Notes under the pieces: generated by a model
Databases searched by the model: none
Told to the model about the DNA's origin: nothing
What the model saw: only the letters and a program-made list of their open reading frames with translations
Assembly (NCBI GenBank): GCA_013399855.1
Contig: VXAY01006832.1
Span: 1,524,499 to 1,588,498 of the forward strand
Direction: 5' to 3'
Origin: Oxyruncus cristatus
Taxonomy: Eukaryota > Chordata > Aves > Passeriformes > Cotingidae
Length of the DNA: 64,000 nucleotides
Program-made: the position numbers and the translations under genes
Part shown: positions 1 through 12,015 of the stretch, in pieces
Numbering within the stretch: position 1 is the first letter of the stretch
How the letters are laid out: each line of letters begins with the position of its first letter

Positions 1-128
1 GGAGCGCGGCTGAGCGGGGCGCGCTCCCGCCGCGCGCTCCCGCCTCCCCGCGCGCTCCCTCCGCTCCCGCGCTCCCCCGGGGGCGGCGCGAGGCTGCGGC
101 TGTTCCCGCCGCTCCGCTCCGCTCCTGC

Positions 129-160
129 GGGAGGGACGGGACGGGAAGGGAAGGGAAGGG
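129..160 (+). other. G-quadruplex-forming tract in CpG island
   Basis: Seven GGG runs (129-131, 133-135, 138-140, 143-145, 148-150, 153-155, 158-160) are separated by loops of only one or two bases. This far exceeds the usual four-run, loop 1-7 definition. The runs are on the plus strand, so the G-quadruplex would also be present in the RNA if the region is transcribed rightward. Function is inferred. Confidence 0.7.
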
Positions 161-174
161 AGAGCGGAGCGACA

Positions 175-196
175 GGGAAGGGGGGCGTCCCTTCCC
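175..196 (+). other. Short hairpin (GGGAAGGG / CCCTTCCC)
   Basis: GGGAAGGG at 175-182 is perfectly complementary to CCCTTCCC at 189-196 across a six-base loop. The right arm can also pair with the GGGAAGGG units of the neighbouring tract at 143-160, so hairpin and quadruplex folds could compete. It lies in the putative 5' leader. Confidence 0.55.
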
Positions 197-270
197 TCCC
201 CACTGAAGGAATCCGCACCGGGGCGAAGTTGTCGCCCAGAGAACGGCGAGAGGCGCTCGGGCTGCTCAAC

Positions 271-303
271 CTGCTGCTGCCGCCGCCGCCGCCGCTGCTG
301 CTG
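271..303 (+). repeat. Mirrored triplet repeat (CTG)3(CCG)5(CTG)3
   Basis: Three CTG units (271-279), five CCG units (280-294) and three more CTG units (295-303) make a 33-bp symmetric block. It ends exactly at the candidate splice donor. In the frame open from the left edge it would read Leu3-Pro5-Leu3. Triplet repeats are common in CpG-island 5' exons and often vary in length between individuals. Confidence 0.8.
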
Positions 304-520
304 GTAAATGCTCTTCACCCGGTACTTGCCGACATGCTCGGGGCTCTCCGCTCCGCTCCGCGCTCGGCAGCAGCGCCCGGAGCCGCAGCGCTCCCGGGTC
401 TGTGCCGCTCCTGCCTCCCGCGTCCCCCCGTGCCGTAATTGCGTTAGCGGAGTTGACAAGTTGGGACGTGGGATGTGTGTGTGTCACACCCGGGCACTGC
501 GCGGTCCGTGTGCCGGAGCT

Positions 521-1240
521 GGAATTCAGCACTTGGAGAGGTCATTAGTTGCATGAGTTCCAGGGAAGGAGGATTCTCTCCGTGCCTCTGCAATAAGTGG
601 TGCTGCTGCTTTTCTGCCTGTTAATTCTCATCCTTCATCGCTGGTATTGCTGATATTTTCACGGTGTTTTAATTTTGCTTTTGCTCTTTAAGCTGCTTCT
701 TTTAATTAATTTATTTATTCTCTTTCCCCCTTTTCTTCCGGGATTGAAGTACGATGTTGTTATTTATTTTTTCAGTGTTTGCCAACAGTGTGGGAAGGTA
801 TCGCTGATTCAGAAACTATTGTCCACAGCGCGTCTCGGGTAGGAACGGGCAGCAATAGGAGAAGGGAGGCATTTGTATTCCGAAAGGGAATTAAAGAAAA
901 AAATCTGCATCATTGCTGCAGATTTGCAGGAAGCGCTAAGGGACGGCAATATTTTGTTGTTGGCAAAGATAATAAACGTAGACGCGCTTTGGTGTTTCAA
1001 GTATAGCCCTGCGATTGAGCTGTTTGGGAATTGCTCTTAATAATAAATTCCTGGCTGTGGAGGCAGAGATTGCTGGCATGTCTCACATCCAGCGCTGAGA
1101 CAATGTACCAGCGTGTGCTCGCAGCGGAGCGCGTCCCTGGTAGACCTTACGTGGAGTGGCAGTTTGACAAGATACTGTTTTGTCTCTCGCGTACACCCAA
1201 ACTGAAATTGAAATAAGGTGCCTTCATGGATGCGAATTGA
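521..1240. other. CpG shore, no gene recognised
   Basis: CpG density falls but stays above background, with local clusters at about 826-850, 975-990, 1090-1140 and 1188-1191. Short open frames (779-1006 on +, 809-1000 on -) overlap each other and resemble no known protein. It reads as the downstream flank of the island and the probable start of intron 1. Confidence 0.5.
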
Positions 1241-1464
1241 GCTCTTCTCTCTATCTCTGAACCGGAGTCCTTTTTCAGCTCTTCTTGTTGGGATTCATGT
1301 GCAAACATTTATTTGTAGTAATGTCAGGGGATTTAACAGTACTGATGTCTTAATATGTGCTTTTTATGCCCTTTTTTTTTTTAACTTCCATACTTAAGTG
1401 TTCTGTCCTTTTAAAAGGCTCAGAATATAATGGCAAATATTGTCTTGTGTGTATATCTGTGTGC

Positions 1465-1484
1465 ATAAATATTTAAATATTTAT
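1465..1484. repeat. Perfect 20-bp AT palindrome
   Basis: ATAAATATTTAAATATTTAT is its own reverse complement over all 20 bases and sits in a wider TA-rich patch (about 1450-1490). It could extrude a small cruciform. No function is claimed. Confidence 0.8.
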
Positions 1485-4400
1485 ATATAGTGTTTGGCTT
1501 GTACTTGTTTAAATGTACCAAACCTTGTACTGCGTGGAGAAAACAGGTGCTATAATAGAATTGAAATGCAGGAGCACAGAATTAAGGAGATTTTGTTTAT
1601 AAGAGCTACCTGTATAGTTAAAAGATTATGTAAGATTGAAGACATTCAAAATGCATGTGTCCTAAAGAAATGAAGTCTAGCAGTAGTAATTTAAGAACAT
1701 AAAGCTTTACTGAAACAATACAGCATGCACTATGTCAATAAGTATGTGAAGCTACCTAATATCCTCACAGAGCACTTTATGGAATGCTGTTTAAAGTCTG
1801 ATGGATTTAAACCCACAGTCTTTTAAGTGCAGAGTTAATTAAAAAGTAGTATCACCTGTTAGTATGGTTACTTTATGTAAAGTGTAATAGTTAACATTGG
1901 CTGCACAGTCTCAAAGCTTTTCTTCAAACTTCAGAGGAATTGAGAGAGGTGATCCTTTCTTCAAGACATTTGAGTTATCGTTCAACTGGTACAGAACCAC
2001 CATATAGAATGATGACAGGTACTTTTCTAAGGGGTTGATGGAAGTGCTGGGTAAAGTCGATTTTTACAGCCTAAAGATAAGTGACATTTCTTGCTTTGTG
2101 AAGATTTAAAACACCTAGAAACAGTGTATTTAGGCATCATTTTCCTGTGCATGGGCAAATCAGGGACCGGGTTGACGATTAATTTAGCTTGGCCCATGTG
2201 CCGAGGTTTCCAGTTGCTGAGTAATAAATAAAAACTAGTCATATATTACGCCGATATAGATTGTGTGGTATTCAAAAAGCCAGCTGTGAGAGCTGAGCTT
2301 TAATTCATTTTGAGAGGAAAACTTTTTCAGATGCGATTTCTTAGTGTCCTGGCAACGTGAGAACTCGGAGAAGTATTTTTTTTAATCCAATTGTTGACAG
2401 GCTCATAGGATGTTTAAAAAAAAAAAAGTTTTCATCCAGATAACGTTCGAATTTTCATTTTGCTTTTTAAAAAACATTTCCTACTAAGACAGTGCTTATA
2501 GAAAACAATAACATTTTAGTTCTCTACATGCTCATTTTTTATAGGGATAATGAAAAAATAAAATAATGGTCTTCCTGTGTCATTAGATATCAACTGCTTT
2601 TGTAGCATGGGGAAAATTACCATGTGAACATCCCTAGTGATGTTTTCCTGTAATTAGATTGAACTGTATTTTCCTTTTTAATATTTCACACTAAAAGTCA
2701 AGGCTGCATGAGAAAATAGAAGAGGTACTTTCTCTTGTTAGGTCAGAGATTAGCAGTGGTTAATAGTGATTTGAGGAGGCTGTTACATTTCTTTGCCTTT
2801 TTAAAGAACAGTTTTATTTCTGGTGAAAACAGCAATGTATGTATCAACTTGTCATATGCTGTGGACATGGCTTTGCTATATTCCTGTCAAATACTGACGT
2901 TTTTGTTTCTGCAGTCAAAGAAAATTTCCTGTGAACAGTTTTACTGTTAGAGTAAGTAATGTTGTTATCTGTATTAGTGATTGTGTGCTTAAAATTATTT
3001 AGAACAACACAGAAAAGGGAAAATGTTCAGTTCAATCAAGGTCAATGTCTAGACTTTCTTGTCTGAGAGGTCAAACTAAACTGAAGGTCAAATTAGATGG
3101 AGACAAAGCTCAAGCCTCTATTAGACCACTCAAGTCAATATACCAATGTTTGAAAAGCTGTTTTGTGTTTGTTTGCAGTTTACCATGAATTTAATCCCTC
3201 AATCCTTAATGTTTTTGGCAAAAGATGCACTTAGGAGCAGCACCACTGAAGTCCATGCTTAAAGATAAGACCAAAAAAAAATATTGGACTCTTCTCTAAA
3301 CAATAATGTTTTATATAAATGGATAGTTCGAAAAAGTTTGTCCTCCCCTGCCCTGGATCTGTAACAGGAAATACAACCTTAAACTATGAATTAAATTCAT
3401 TTCTACTAAACTGATTAAGATAAGAGATGTTTTAGTCCCGACTTGCTCTTTCAGAAGGTTAATATTTAATGGAAATGGCAAGTTTTTTTCCAGGATTCTT
3501 TTTTTGGTTTTTTTTGTTTTAACTATACTTTACTTAAAATTTCACAAGACCTTTACCAGGAAGAAGAGTTTTTTATAGTGCTAACTGTGCTACAAGAGAA
3601 AGGCTCGTTTTGCTGGTGATAAATACATGTAGAACCGGTCCATAGTTTGTGACCGGAGGTGTCCCAGCCCGGAGCCTTCAGTGCCAACTGGTGGTGACTC
3701 ATCTTTCTCATTTCTTGCTGCAAGAAAAGCTCCTGGACAGTGAGCTTTGAGTTATGTAAGAGGTGGGCTATGAGATGACTCTGGCTGAATCAGAGTTCCA
3801 AGCACAGACTGGAGCAGCGCTGTGTCCTGGTTGTGTCCGTAACCTCAAAGAGCCCCTGTGTCTGATCCTTGCTCAGAGTGGTGGAGCTGAGCGGCTCCAG
3901 CGGCGTGTTACATGTTTTCTGCAATACACTCCCACCTAATCCACATATGGATTTAAAAGATACTTTGGGGCATCCTCTGTTAGCTTAGTTTTGTCTCACA
4001 ATTATTGGTCTGCACTGGGATCTCGTAATGCTGGTGGAGTTCAAATACATTGTTTTAAATCCACCTTACTGACTGAGTCGATATAATCAGACAGACTTTT
4101 CGGATCAGCAGGAAGCGTGCTAAGCTTAGGTATTATTCATTTTTTTATTATTTTTTAAATAGATTCTTTTTGGTTGAAGTGATTGACGTTCAGTGCCACA
4201 TCGTAATAAATTGTCTACTTTCATCTTCGTCGCTGAACATGAATAACCTTGTAGTCATCCACACAGGGATGTAATTGTAAGATCTTTAGCAACAAGCTGC
4301 ACAACACTGAATTACAAACCTAGGTTTAGCTGGGCGGGTTGTGAATGGATGCACCGTGCACCTACTGCCTTACACCAGTGGCCATATTCAGACACGTTCT

Positions 4401-7166
4401 GGGTAATAAGGAAACAACTGATTTTAAGTCAGGCTTTCTCTCACTCAGGAACAGGTTTTATAGAAGATAGATTTTATTCTCTGATTAATGGAAGCGGGCT
4501 TGCTCTGAACTAGGGTGGTTTGGCTTTGGGGATTGTTTTGTTTTGTGTTTGCTTGCATTGAGTTGTTTTTGGGTTTTTTTAAACTATGCCAGTAAAGTAG
4601 CATGGGAAATTAAGAACAGGGTGTCACCCTGTTTGGTTTTGGATAACAGGGTCCTCATTGTAGTTTTCTTCTGAAGAAGCTTCTTGGCCAAAACACTAAC
4701 TGTAACCCTTCAGAACTACAAAAGGCATTAAAATTATATAAAATATATAAGTAGATGCTCTTGCAAGATTTTCAAAGTAGTTGGGGGCACACTGTAGCTG
4801 CCTTTATGTTTAGTAGCAGCATTTAAAGCTTTTGGTTGGTCTCAGTTCTCCAGATTTATCTGTTGTTTCTGAGCCCACACAGGCAAGGAAAGGCTCATTC
4901 AGAGGGGTGTGTGAGCCTATGAAAATCATGAACTTTTCCTAAACAACTGAATTAGAAGTGTTGCTGCTGTTGTGGTTTTGAGTGGCTCTGTGCAGTGCTA
5001 CATGTCAACTGTTGTAGAAAAATCTAAGTTTAAGAGGTGTAAGTAAGTAGAAAAAATAAAAATTCTGTTTTGAAGCCATTGCTACATAGGAATGTGAGCT
5101 TACATGTCAAACAGTAAATAGAAAGTCCTAGTAAATATAAACAATAGATTTTTCCAATGAGCATAATTGCCTAGTGACTTTTTAAATATTTTTTAAAAAA
5201 AAGGAGAAATAGGTTCTCCTAATTGTGTGCTCCAGCATTGTACCATGCACTAAAACAATGGTAAGCTCCTTTTTCGGCACTAACAACAACAACGAAAAGT
5301 TGAATATTTAAAAAGGCAGAATACCAGATGTTGAAATATAAGAGAGACACTAAAGAAAAACATTTTGATCTTGAAAATCAAGTTCACTTTACTTGCTTCG
5401 CTTACTTTGCCATTGCAATAGGAAACACTGCGTTTGAATCAGATGCTGAAGGAAAAATGAGGCATTAGCTTTACATCAATTGAAATAAAGGAGCAAAGGT
5501 AAATATTAAATGCATCATAGTGTATAAAAATACGTTCCCTAGGGAGGAATGTAACGCACTTCAGACTTGCAACATTAAAGGAGTTTTCTGAAATAAATTA
5601 AAACAAGTGATATGCAGTTCTTCTGTCACTGTGTAATACCTACTTTGACCATTACTAAAGAATTAGGCATTTAAAGTGCCATAAAAGGCACTTTCCATCT
5701 TAGTTTGTATTTCCATAGGTCACAGAGTTGGATGTGCCTGTGCAGGCTCTTGGTGCATTTGGGTTTGGTTCTGTGCTTAGGGACATTCAGAAAGTTGTGG
5801 TCCATCAAGAGTATAGTCTGGAACACAGAACTTTCTCTTAAGGGATGTCTTCTTGTCAGGGCATTTCTTCTGCCTTTTCTCTACGTAGTTTTGACACAGA
5901 GAAAATATTTCTCCATTGTCTGTGGTTTTTGAGAGGGTGAACGATGGCTGGTGTTCTAGTTTGCATGAGAAAGTGCAAATGCCCACAAAAAAAAATCCAC
6001 AAAAACATAAGCCCTAAAAATATTGGGACACAGTTTTCTCTCCTGCTTCAACATAGCTGACTGAACACTAAATTCAAAAGGATTATTAATGAATCTAGCA
6101 AAAAAATTAATGTTTTGTCAAACCCGTTCCAACCAGGGTAAAGTTTTAGACAAATCTTACTTTTTATAAGAGAATATTTCAATGAGTTGAAACTTGATAC
6201 ATGTAACTACATCTGTAAGTAAACACAACAGTACCGTGGAAGTGGATTAGCAATTTTAATAATTTTTTAACAGTTTGATTTGTCCATGGTGTTTATATTA
6301 CATGTGTACAGTTACGTGATTGAGCTTATGAACACATATGTGTGACACATGGAGGTCTGCCAGCAATGAAGATACAGAAAATTCCCACAGTGAATGGCTT
6401 CCATCAGTTTTGGGAACATGTGGCCTAAATATCAGCTAAAGAACACTGGAAAAAAACTGTTAAGGGAAGTGCTAAATGTGCAGATTGCTATTGGAAGTGA
6501 AGCAATAGAGAACAGGTTTTTAAAGAAAGTTGACTGTTTAGAGCTAAGTGGGTGCCTACAAGATGATCAAAACTTCCCATTAGCTGTACTCTGAGATCAA
6601 TTCTTTCTGTCCCTCAGGACTTTGTCTTGCATCTCTGGCTGTGGAAAATCCTTGAGAAAAGAGCCCACATCTAGGTATTTCAGTTAAGGCACCTGAAGTA
6701 AATGTGTGTGTTTGGTAGTTGAGTCAAGTCTTTTCAGGAAAGGTTTATGAGAAATAGATGGTCAGGTAGATTGTTAGTAATCTAAAATCAAGATATAGTA
6801 ACAAAGATTTGTGTATAGCCTTGGTCACAAGAAGAACTAAACCTTTTTTGTTTTTGCAGAGAAGTCAGCTGGCTTTAGTTGTCTCCCTGCATAGGGACTA
6901 ACCTAAATCTTCTCTTTTGCCCTTTCTTTCCAGCTGCTTGTTGTGGGCACAGAGCAGTGAGAGGAAAACTCTTAGTGCAGTGTTAAATTTGGAAACCACA
7001 GCTTTATCAACCAATACTGAAGTATGTGGTATTCCAGTGCAAATCTTAGCTGACACCAATGACCTCAGCAATGGAATAAAAAATAAGCTGTGCAGCTGTC
7101 TTTTCTCTCAGCTTTCCTACCTGCTAAGGAATGCTGACTGAAATCCAGAACACTGTCACCTTCTCT

Positions 7167-7223
7167 GTTCTGTGCAACCTGCTTGAGGTTGAGAGATGAC
7201 ATGAGAGTGGAGCTGCACAGAAC
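7167..7223. repeat. Perfect 10-bp inverted repeat with 37-base spacer
   Basis: GTTCTGTGCA at 7167-7176 is the reverse complement of TGCACAGAAC at 7214-7223. Arms this short can occur by chance in 64 kb. No transposase-like frame or matching target duplication was seen. Confidence 0.6.
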
Positions 7224-10200
7224 AAATCATCTCAGAGTCATAACAGTGGTCAGGACCAATGCTGAAATGGTCCCCCGTGCAGCAGAACTTGCTGCAGCAT
7301 TTTTTCTGGACAATCAGAGTCACAATTATTTCAGTATTCCTTCTAAGACAGTCCCTGTGGAAGGTGGAAATATCTTGATGGTATTTTGTTTCACCACTGC
7401 AGGGCAAACTGGAGACGTAGTCTTTCTGAGATCACGACATGGATAACCAACATGTCTTCCACTGGTAACTAATCCTGCCATCACAGAGAAAAGCTGAAAC
7501 AGTGAATCCTCAGTGGATCACTGTCATCTCTCTCTTCCTCCTGCTGCTTTTGGATCATTCCCTAGCAAGGTGCTACCCCTTGCTTCAGGAGCACGGTACA
7601 AACAGCAGTTTCTTTTCCTCTGGGGCATGAAGAGGAGTAGCAGGAGAAAAACGCAGGGGAAAAAAGTAACCTGAATATTGCCTCCCCTGCCCTGGGGGGT
7701 GTCTTTTCTCTTTCAAAATTTTACTCATGGCCTTTGGCTCCCCCAGTGCATTGCTGTGACTGGGATGAGTGCCTGGGAGACCTCGAGCCCTGGGTTCTGC
7801 CTCGGAGCAGTGAGGGAAGAGCTGGCAGCTCCTCCTGGTGTTGTGTTCCTTGTTGTATTACCGGTGAGGATTATTAACTAATGAGTTGAATGAGAGAGAC
7901 CTTTCCCTTGGCTTTCACAAGCAGCTGTCACTGCTGGAGAGAAGAAGTGGCTAGAGGTGAGTAGAACCTGTGGTTTGCCTGTGGAGTATTTATTCTTCTA
8001 CTGAAGCTCTAATTACCTAACTGCAACTCTTCTTCCATCTCTACAGCAATCCCAGGGGCCTCCATAGGTTCCTCTAGTTCAGCTGGCATTCTGTATCAGC
8101 TACCTTCAGGCTTAAATTGCTTTTCTTTTTCCTTTAAAGGAGCAGTAATCACTTCCCCCTGTGTTTCTCAGTCCAAAATATAAGCCCTTAATAGATTGCT
8201 CTTTTACAGAGCAGCTTATGCATTTCCTCCACGCCTGTCACTCTGCCCATAACCTTCACTGACTGTGAATCTTGGAGTGTATACAAGATTCTGTAGATCT
8301 TGAACTTGTTGTGTGTCACAAGATTAAGATTTATAATTGTACCCCAGTTAGTTTAAGGCCAGCTTTTGGATGACCTTTTCCCTTTGCACAGGGTTCTGGG
8401 ATAGAGAGAACTGCATCACTCTGTTTGCCTCAGCGTCTTCTTGGCGAAAGTAAGAATTAGGATTCTATTGATCCTCCCAACATTGATGGTCATTCCCTTC
8501 TTCCCTGATGACTCCTTGCAAAGGAGACAATCTTTTTCATTCCTTTGCTCTTGCAGAAGAGAAGCAGTGTGAGGTGTGGGATTTAGATCCTTTGTAAAGG
8601 TGTGCTGTGATTGCTGCTTTGTTCTGCCTCCATTTGCCAAAGGTTTTCCATCGAGCCCTGGATACAAAAGAGCTTCTGATTATTGAAAATTTCCTGGCCC
8701 CTGGAACGGAGTGTTAGAAGTCTGAGGTATAGTCAGACTGGGTTAGTCCTAGTGAGGCTGAAACCTGGTGTATATTCAGAAAATCTTTAAGCAGTTTTCA
8801 TGAAAACAAGTAATTCATCCCTGTGAATTTTAGGAGTGCCTTTAAATTTGTGACGTAAAAACACTTTGATATAATGACAGCTAAGCCTGAATTAGCTGTG
8901 TTTGACTGCAAGGGTCTGATCCTGCAAATAGTCATTATTGTCCTGCTGTTGTTCAAATGACTGTGTGAGAAAAGGAATCACCTGCTTAAGGCAACCTCTG
9001 CTAGAACATATTTTTCCCATTGTCATCCACTTGCAGTTTAGTTTAATTGATACATTTGAAAGAAGGACACTTAAAAGATGGTTGGATGTCCCTTCAATTT
9101 TGCTAATGAAATGCTGTTTTGTACTTAGTAGGCCATAATATTGGCATAGCAGAACCTATAATTTATAGCTAGCAGGTATTATTTTCAAACTAAGCAATAA
9201 CAAACATATATATGATCTTGAATTTGTGGCAGTGATTGTAATGATTTAGGATCAAGCCTTGCTTATACATGCTACTGTTTTAGCTGGGTAGAGAGGCTAG
9301 CTTCTTGTTTCTAAGTGTTTTTCTTTAAAGAAAAGGGGGAAAAAAAAGAGGCTTGGCACCACGCATTACAAAAAGAATTGCTGAGGTTAAAGAAAAAGGT
9401 ACTCAATACTTGGTTTGAGATTGCTTTCCATTTAGGCAGTGCAAGCAGAAGGAAAACCAGGGACTCTTGTATTGAAGAGCAGCTGTGTGTTACTCCATCT
9501 GTGTCTCACCTTGTTTGCAGAGAAGGATATTGGCAGGCATGGCAGGTGGAAGGACTGTGGCTGATGTACTGTTTCCTGGCTCCAGGTAGTGAGCCAGCAA
9601 AAATGTGGATTAAAAAATTTCTTGCTGTCTTCCTTCTGATGTCACTTATCTGCTCTGCATTTAACTCTGGCACAGAAGTATTTGAAGCTCCATGACCAAG
9701 GGTTATTTGACTTAGTTCAGTCAGTTCATGAATATTTTTGGACTGCTTTGTTGTGAATGGGTCTGTCTGTGTCAGAAGTCATGGTAGGCATATCCTCGTG
9801 AATTTTAAAATAATGCTTTCTGTGTCAGGGGGTTGGGTGGTGAATTTATCACATTTGTGCCATGACCCTTAAAGGAATCTCTTTGGTTGGATGGGGGTCC
9901 GTTTTCTCTCCTCCACCTTCCTTTCTCCCCATTCCCTCCCCTGCTCCCCTCAGTCACTGCTGGGGAAGGTTTTACAGGTACAGTTTAAAGTTTGTGGTTG
10001 AGTAATTATCGCCAGTAGTTGTATGTGTACTTGGTGCCATTTCTTCTGTGTGTGTGAAGTCTTATTTGTGTCCATTACCAGCAGATTATAGCTAAATGCT
10101 GAATGTTCTGAATTGATGTTTACTTCCACTTTGCTTACTTTGGAAGTCCACAGAGCTATTTATTCATCTTCTCTACTTAGCAGTTATTCAACACATCAGT

Positions 10201-11854
10201 TTGCTCACATAGTAAATCTGTAATAGCTTTTTGTATTATGGAAAACAATCCTTCCTTGAGTAGGGAAGCAGTGGTGCAGGATAAGCAAATGCACTGAAAA
10301 ATAAGTTTATTCTCCATTTAGAGAAAGGGCTGTTGCAGTCCTGCAGATAAGGGTCTGGATCTGTTGCTTCTGAGTTCACCCACTCAGTCTACAAACTGTG
10401 CTTTCCTTCCAGCCCTCCTGTAGTAGGTTCATTTGGGAACTGGATTTACTGCCTGAAATGTATCAGTTTTGTGGAAGGATGTGTGTCTTCGGGTTTGCTA
10501 ATTGCACACCTTTTGCCATTGTGATTTTTTTTTTTCCTTTTTAATTGCAAATGTTTCAATTAGAAAGTGTTTTGGAAGATGATAGAAGTTGGATGAGGTT
10601 GCAGTAGTGTAGGAGGGAAAGGAAAATTAATCCAATTTTTAATTTCAGATAAACAGCTTTATTATAGGGGCTATCTTCTCCCTTTGTGATTAGTCTGCAC
10701 ATGGACAAGAGTCTTGAAAAAAATGAACTGTCTGCATTATGTTGGAAATACATGGCAGGTAGATTGCCTGTTCACTGACTGCTTTTAGCACATTATGGGA
10801 CCATATTCTTCTTTCAGTCACCAAGCTCAGGTTTGGTGGAATAATGAATGCCCAGTGCAGCCCTTCTCTTTAAAGTTCTGAAGGCTGGAATCCTTTGGGG
10901 AGCAGGGTGGATGTACCTCAGTGCTGACCATGACCGTGCCACAGAGGTGCCAGAAGCAGCTGTGCCTCCCCCAAATTAAAACTGGGGGGCAGTACTTAAA
11001 TCCCACTCTCATCCTGTTTCCCATTTCCTTGCCATCACAGAAGTTCTGTGTTGGCTAAAAGCTGAAATTCTGGAACACAAGAGCTGATCTTCTCTTAACT
11101 CCCGGGACACACCTGGCGAGGACTATTTCGGTCTCCTCATACGCCTCAATCCATTATCCCTGTGAATAATGGAATACAGTGGCTCACAGTGGAATATAGT
11201 GTCTCAATGGGAAACATGTTTTTGGGAAAACTGAGTAACTTAGATCTTGGAGCTGCCTGCTTTTCTTAAGTGGTTTATTTATAGCTGTCCCTAAGTCTGT
11301 TGTATGTGAGTTATTCAAGACTTAGCAAGATGAATTTGCAGTTCTGTTGCAGACAGTAGCTTCTTTCACCATGAGAGAGACTTTCTTTCCCCTCCCCTTT
11401 GTTGTGTCTGTGTGTTACAGTTAAAGCTCGTTTTCAGGACACTGTTATCCCTCCTTTAAAATGCCATGACTTATAATGGCAAAGACATTATGCCTACATA
11501 GACACACAGCCAGAAAAGGAACTCTTAACCTGGCTGCTCAGTTCCTAGCTACTATTTCAACAACCTTTGAGTTCTGTTCATCTTAGTTTTGAGGTCCACG
11601 GGACTTCTCAGACCTTCTCATCTTTCTGTTTTCCCACTTTCTTGCAGGAATTCCAGCCCATAAAGACTATTTGTTCTTTACCGCAGTTGGCACAGTGCTT
11701 CACTTCATGTGCACTTCGAACAACTCTGCTCTCCCTTTGGACTTCTTTAAAGCTTTCACCAAGTGAGACTGAGGTTAGAAATTAGAGAAAACAAATAAAC
11801 CCCAAACCCCAAATCCCTTTTCAGATGATAACAATAGTAAAGCATAGTATATGT

Positions 11855-12015
11855 GCAGTGGCTGTGAAATCCTCACTATTAGTGATATTACAGTCCAGGC
11901 TGGCCAGTCATCCATCTGGGATGATAACATTACCATTGATAGTGGCCTGCACTTGGGGACAGATTAGACAACTTGGCAGTGGGCATCTCTCCCAGCCTTA
12001 TTTTTCTGCAATGTA
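11855..12015 (+). mobile_element. Ancient CR1-like fragment, 3' end of element
   Basis: The order of short words (GTGAAATCC near the left end, GACAGATTAGACAACTTGGCAG in the middle, then pyrimidine-rich text) follows the C-terminal ORF2 and 3' UTR region of old CR1 families known from turtles and crocodilians. There the corresponding phrases are wrong-strand-free matches to a 'tgtggaatcc ... ggttagacaaacacctg' pattern. It is heavily diverged and no reading frame survives. The call comes from memory of the family pattern; boundaries are approximate. Confidence 0.45.

Larger units (their letters stand above)
1..303 (+). other. Candidate first exon (probably 5' UTR), left end outside window
   Basis: The stretch ends CTG|GTAAAT, a usable but not ideal splice donor (A instead of G at intron +5). 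It contains no ATG, so if transcription starts within it, it is non-coding. One frame (codons starting at 1, 4, 7...) is open from the left edge to a stop at 436-438, so an upstream ATG outside the window cannot be excluded. The predicted residues are low-complexity Pro, Arg, Gly and Leu, as expected of GC-rich UTR translated by chance. No protein family was recognised. Later donors, such as GGTACT near 329, look worse. Gene identity is unknown. Confidence 0.35.
1..520. promoter_or_regulatory. CpG island, probable gene promoter and 5' leader
   Basis: The first ~520 bases are very GC-rich with CpG at a frequency not seen again in the window. A GC box (GGGCGG) lies at 81-86 and CCCCCGGGGG forms a palindrome at 74-83. 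I see no TATA box. Unmethylated CpG islands of this kind mark vertebrate promoters. The island is cut by the window's left edge, so the transcription start may lie inside or upstream. Direction is not proven: a donor-like GTAAAT at 304 and long CpG-poor sequence to the right favour plus-strand transcription, but bidirectional activity is possible. Confidence 0.85.
1241..11854. other. Non-coding, probably intronic sequence
   Basis: AT-rich, CpG-poor sequence with no recognised repeat family or coding exon. It holds a perfect AT palindrome (1465-1484), T-rich tracts (for example 3484-3526 and 4530-4582) and an inverted repeat at 7167-7223. The longest open frame is 9315-9695 on + (126 codons). 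It has no recognisable domain, begins in a Lys-rich A-run and is probably chance. Confidence 0.5.

Noticed and set aside
6917..7141. Exon-like stretch after a good acceptor (TTTCTTTCCAG before about 6934)
   Set aside because: The frame runs to a stop without a donor of quality, and no protein similarity was recognised.
9315..9695. 126-codon plus-strand open frame
   Set aside because: It starts in an A-run giving Lys-rich sequence, has no recognisable domain, no supporting splice pair and ordinary composition. Chance length in 64 kb.
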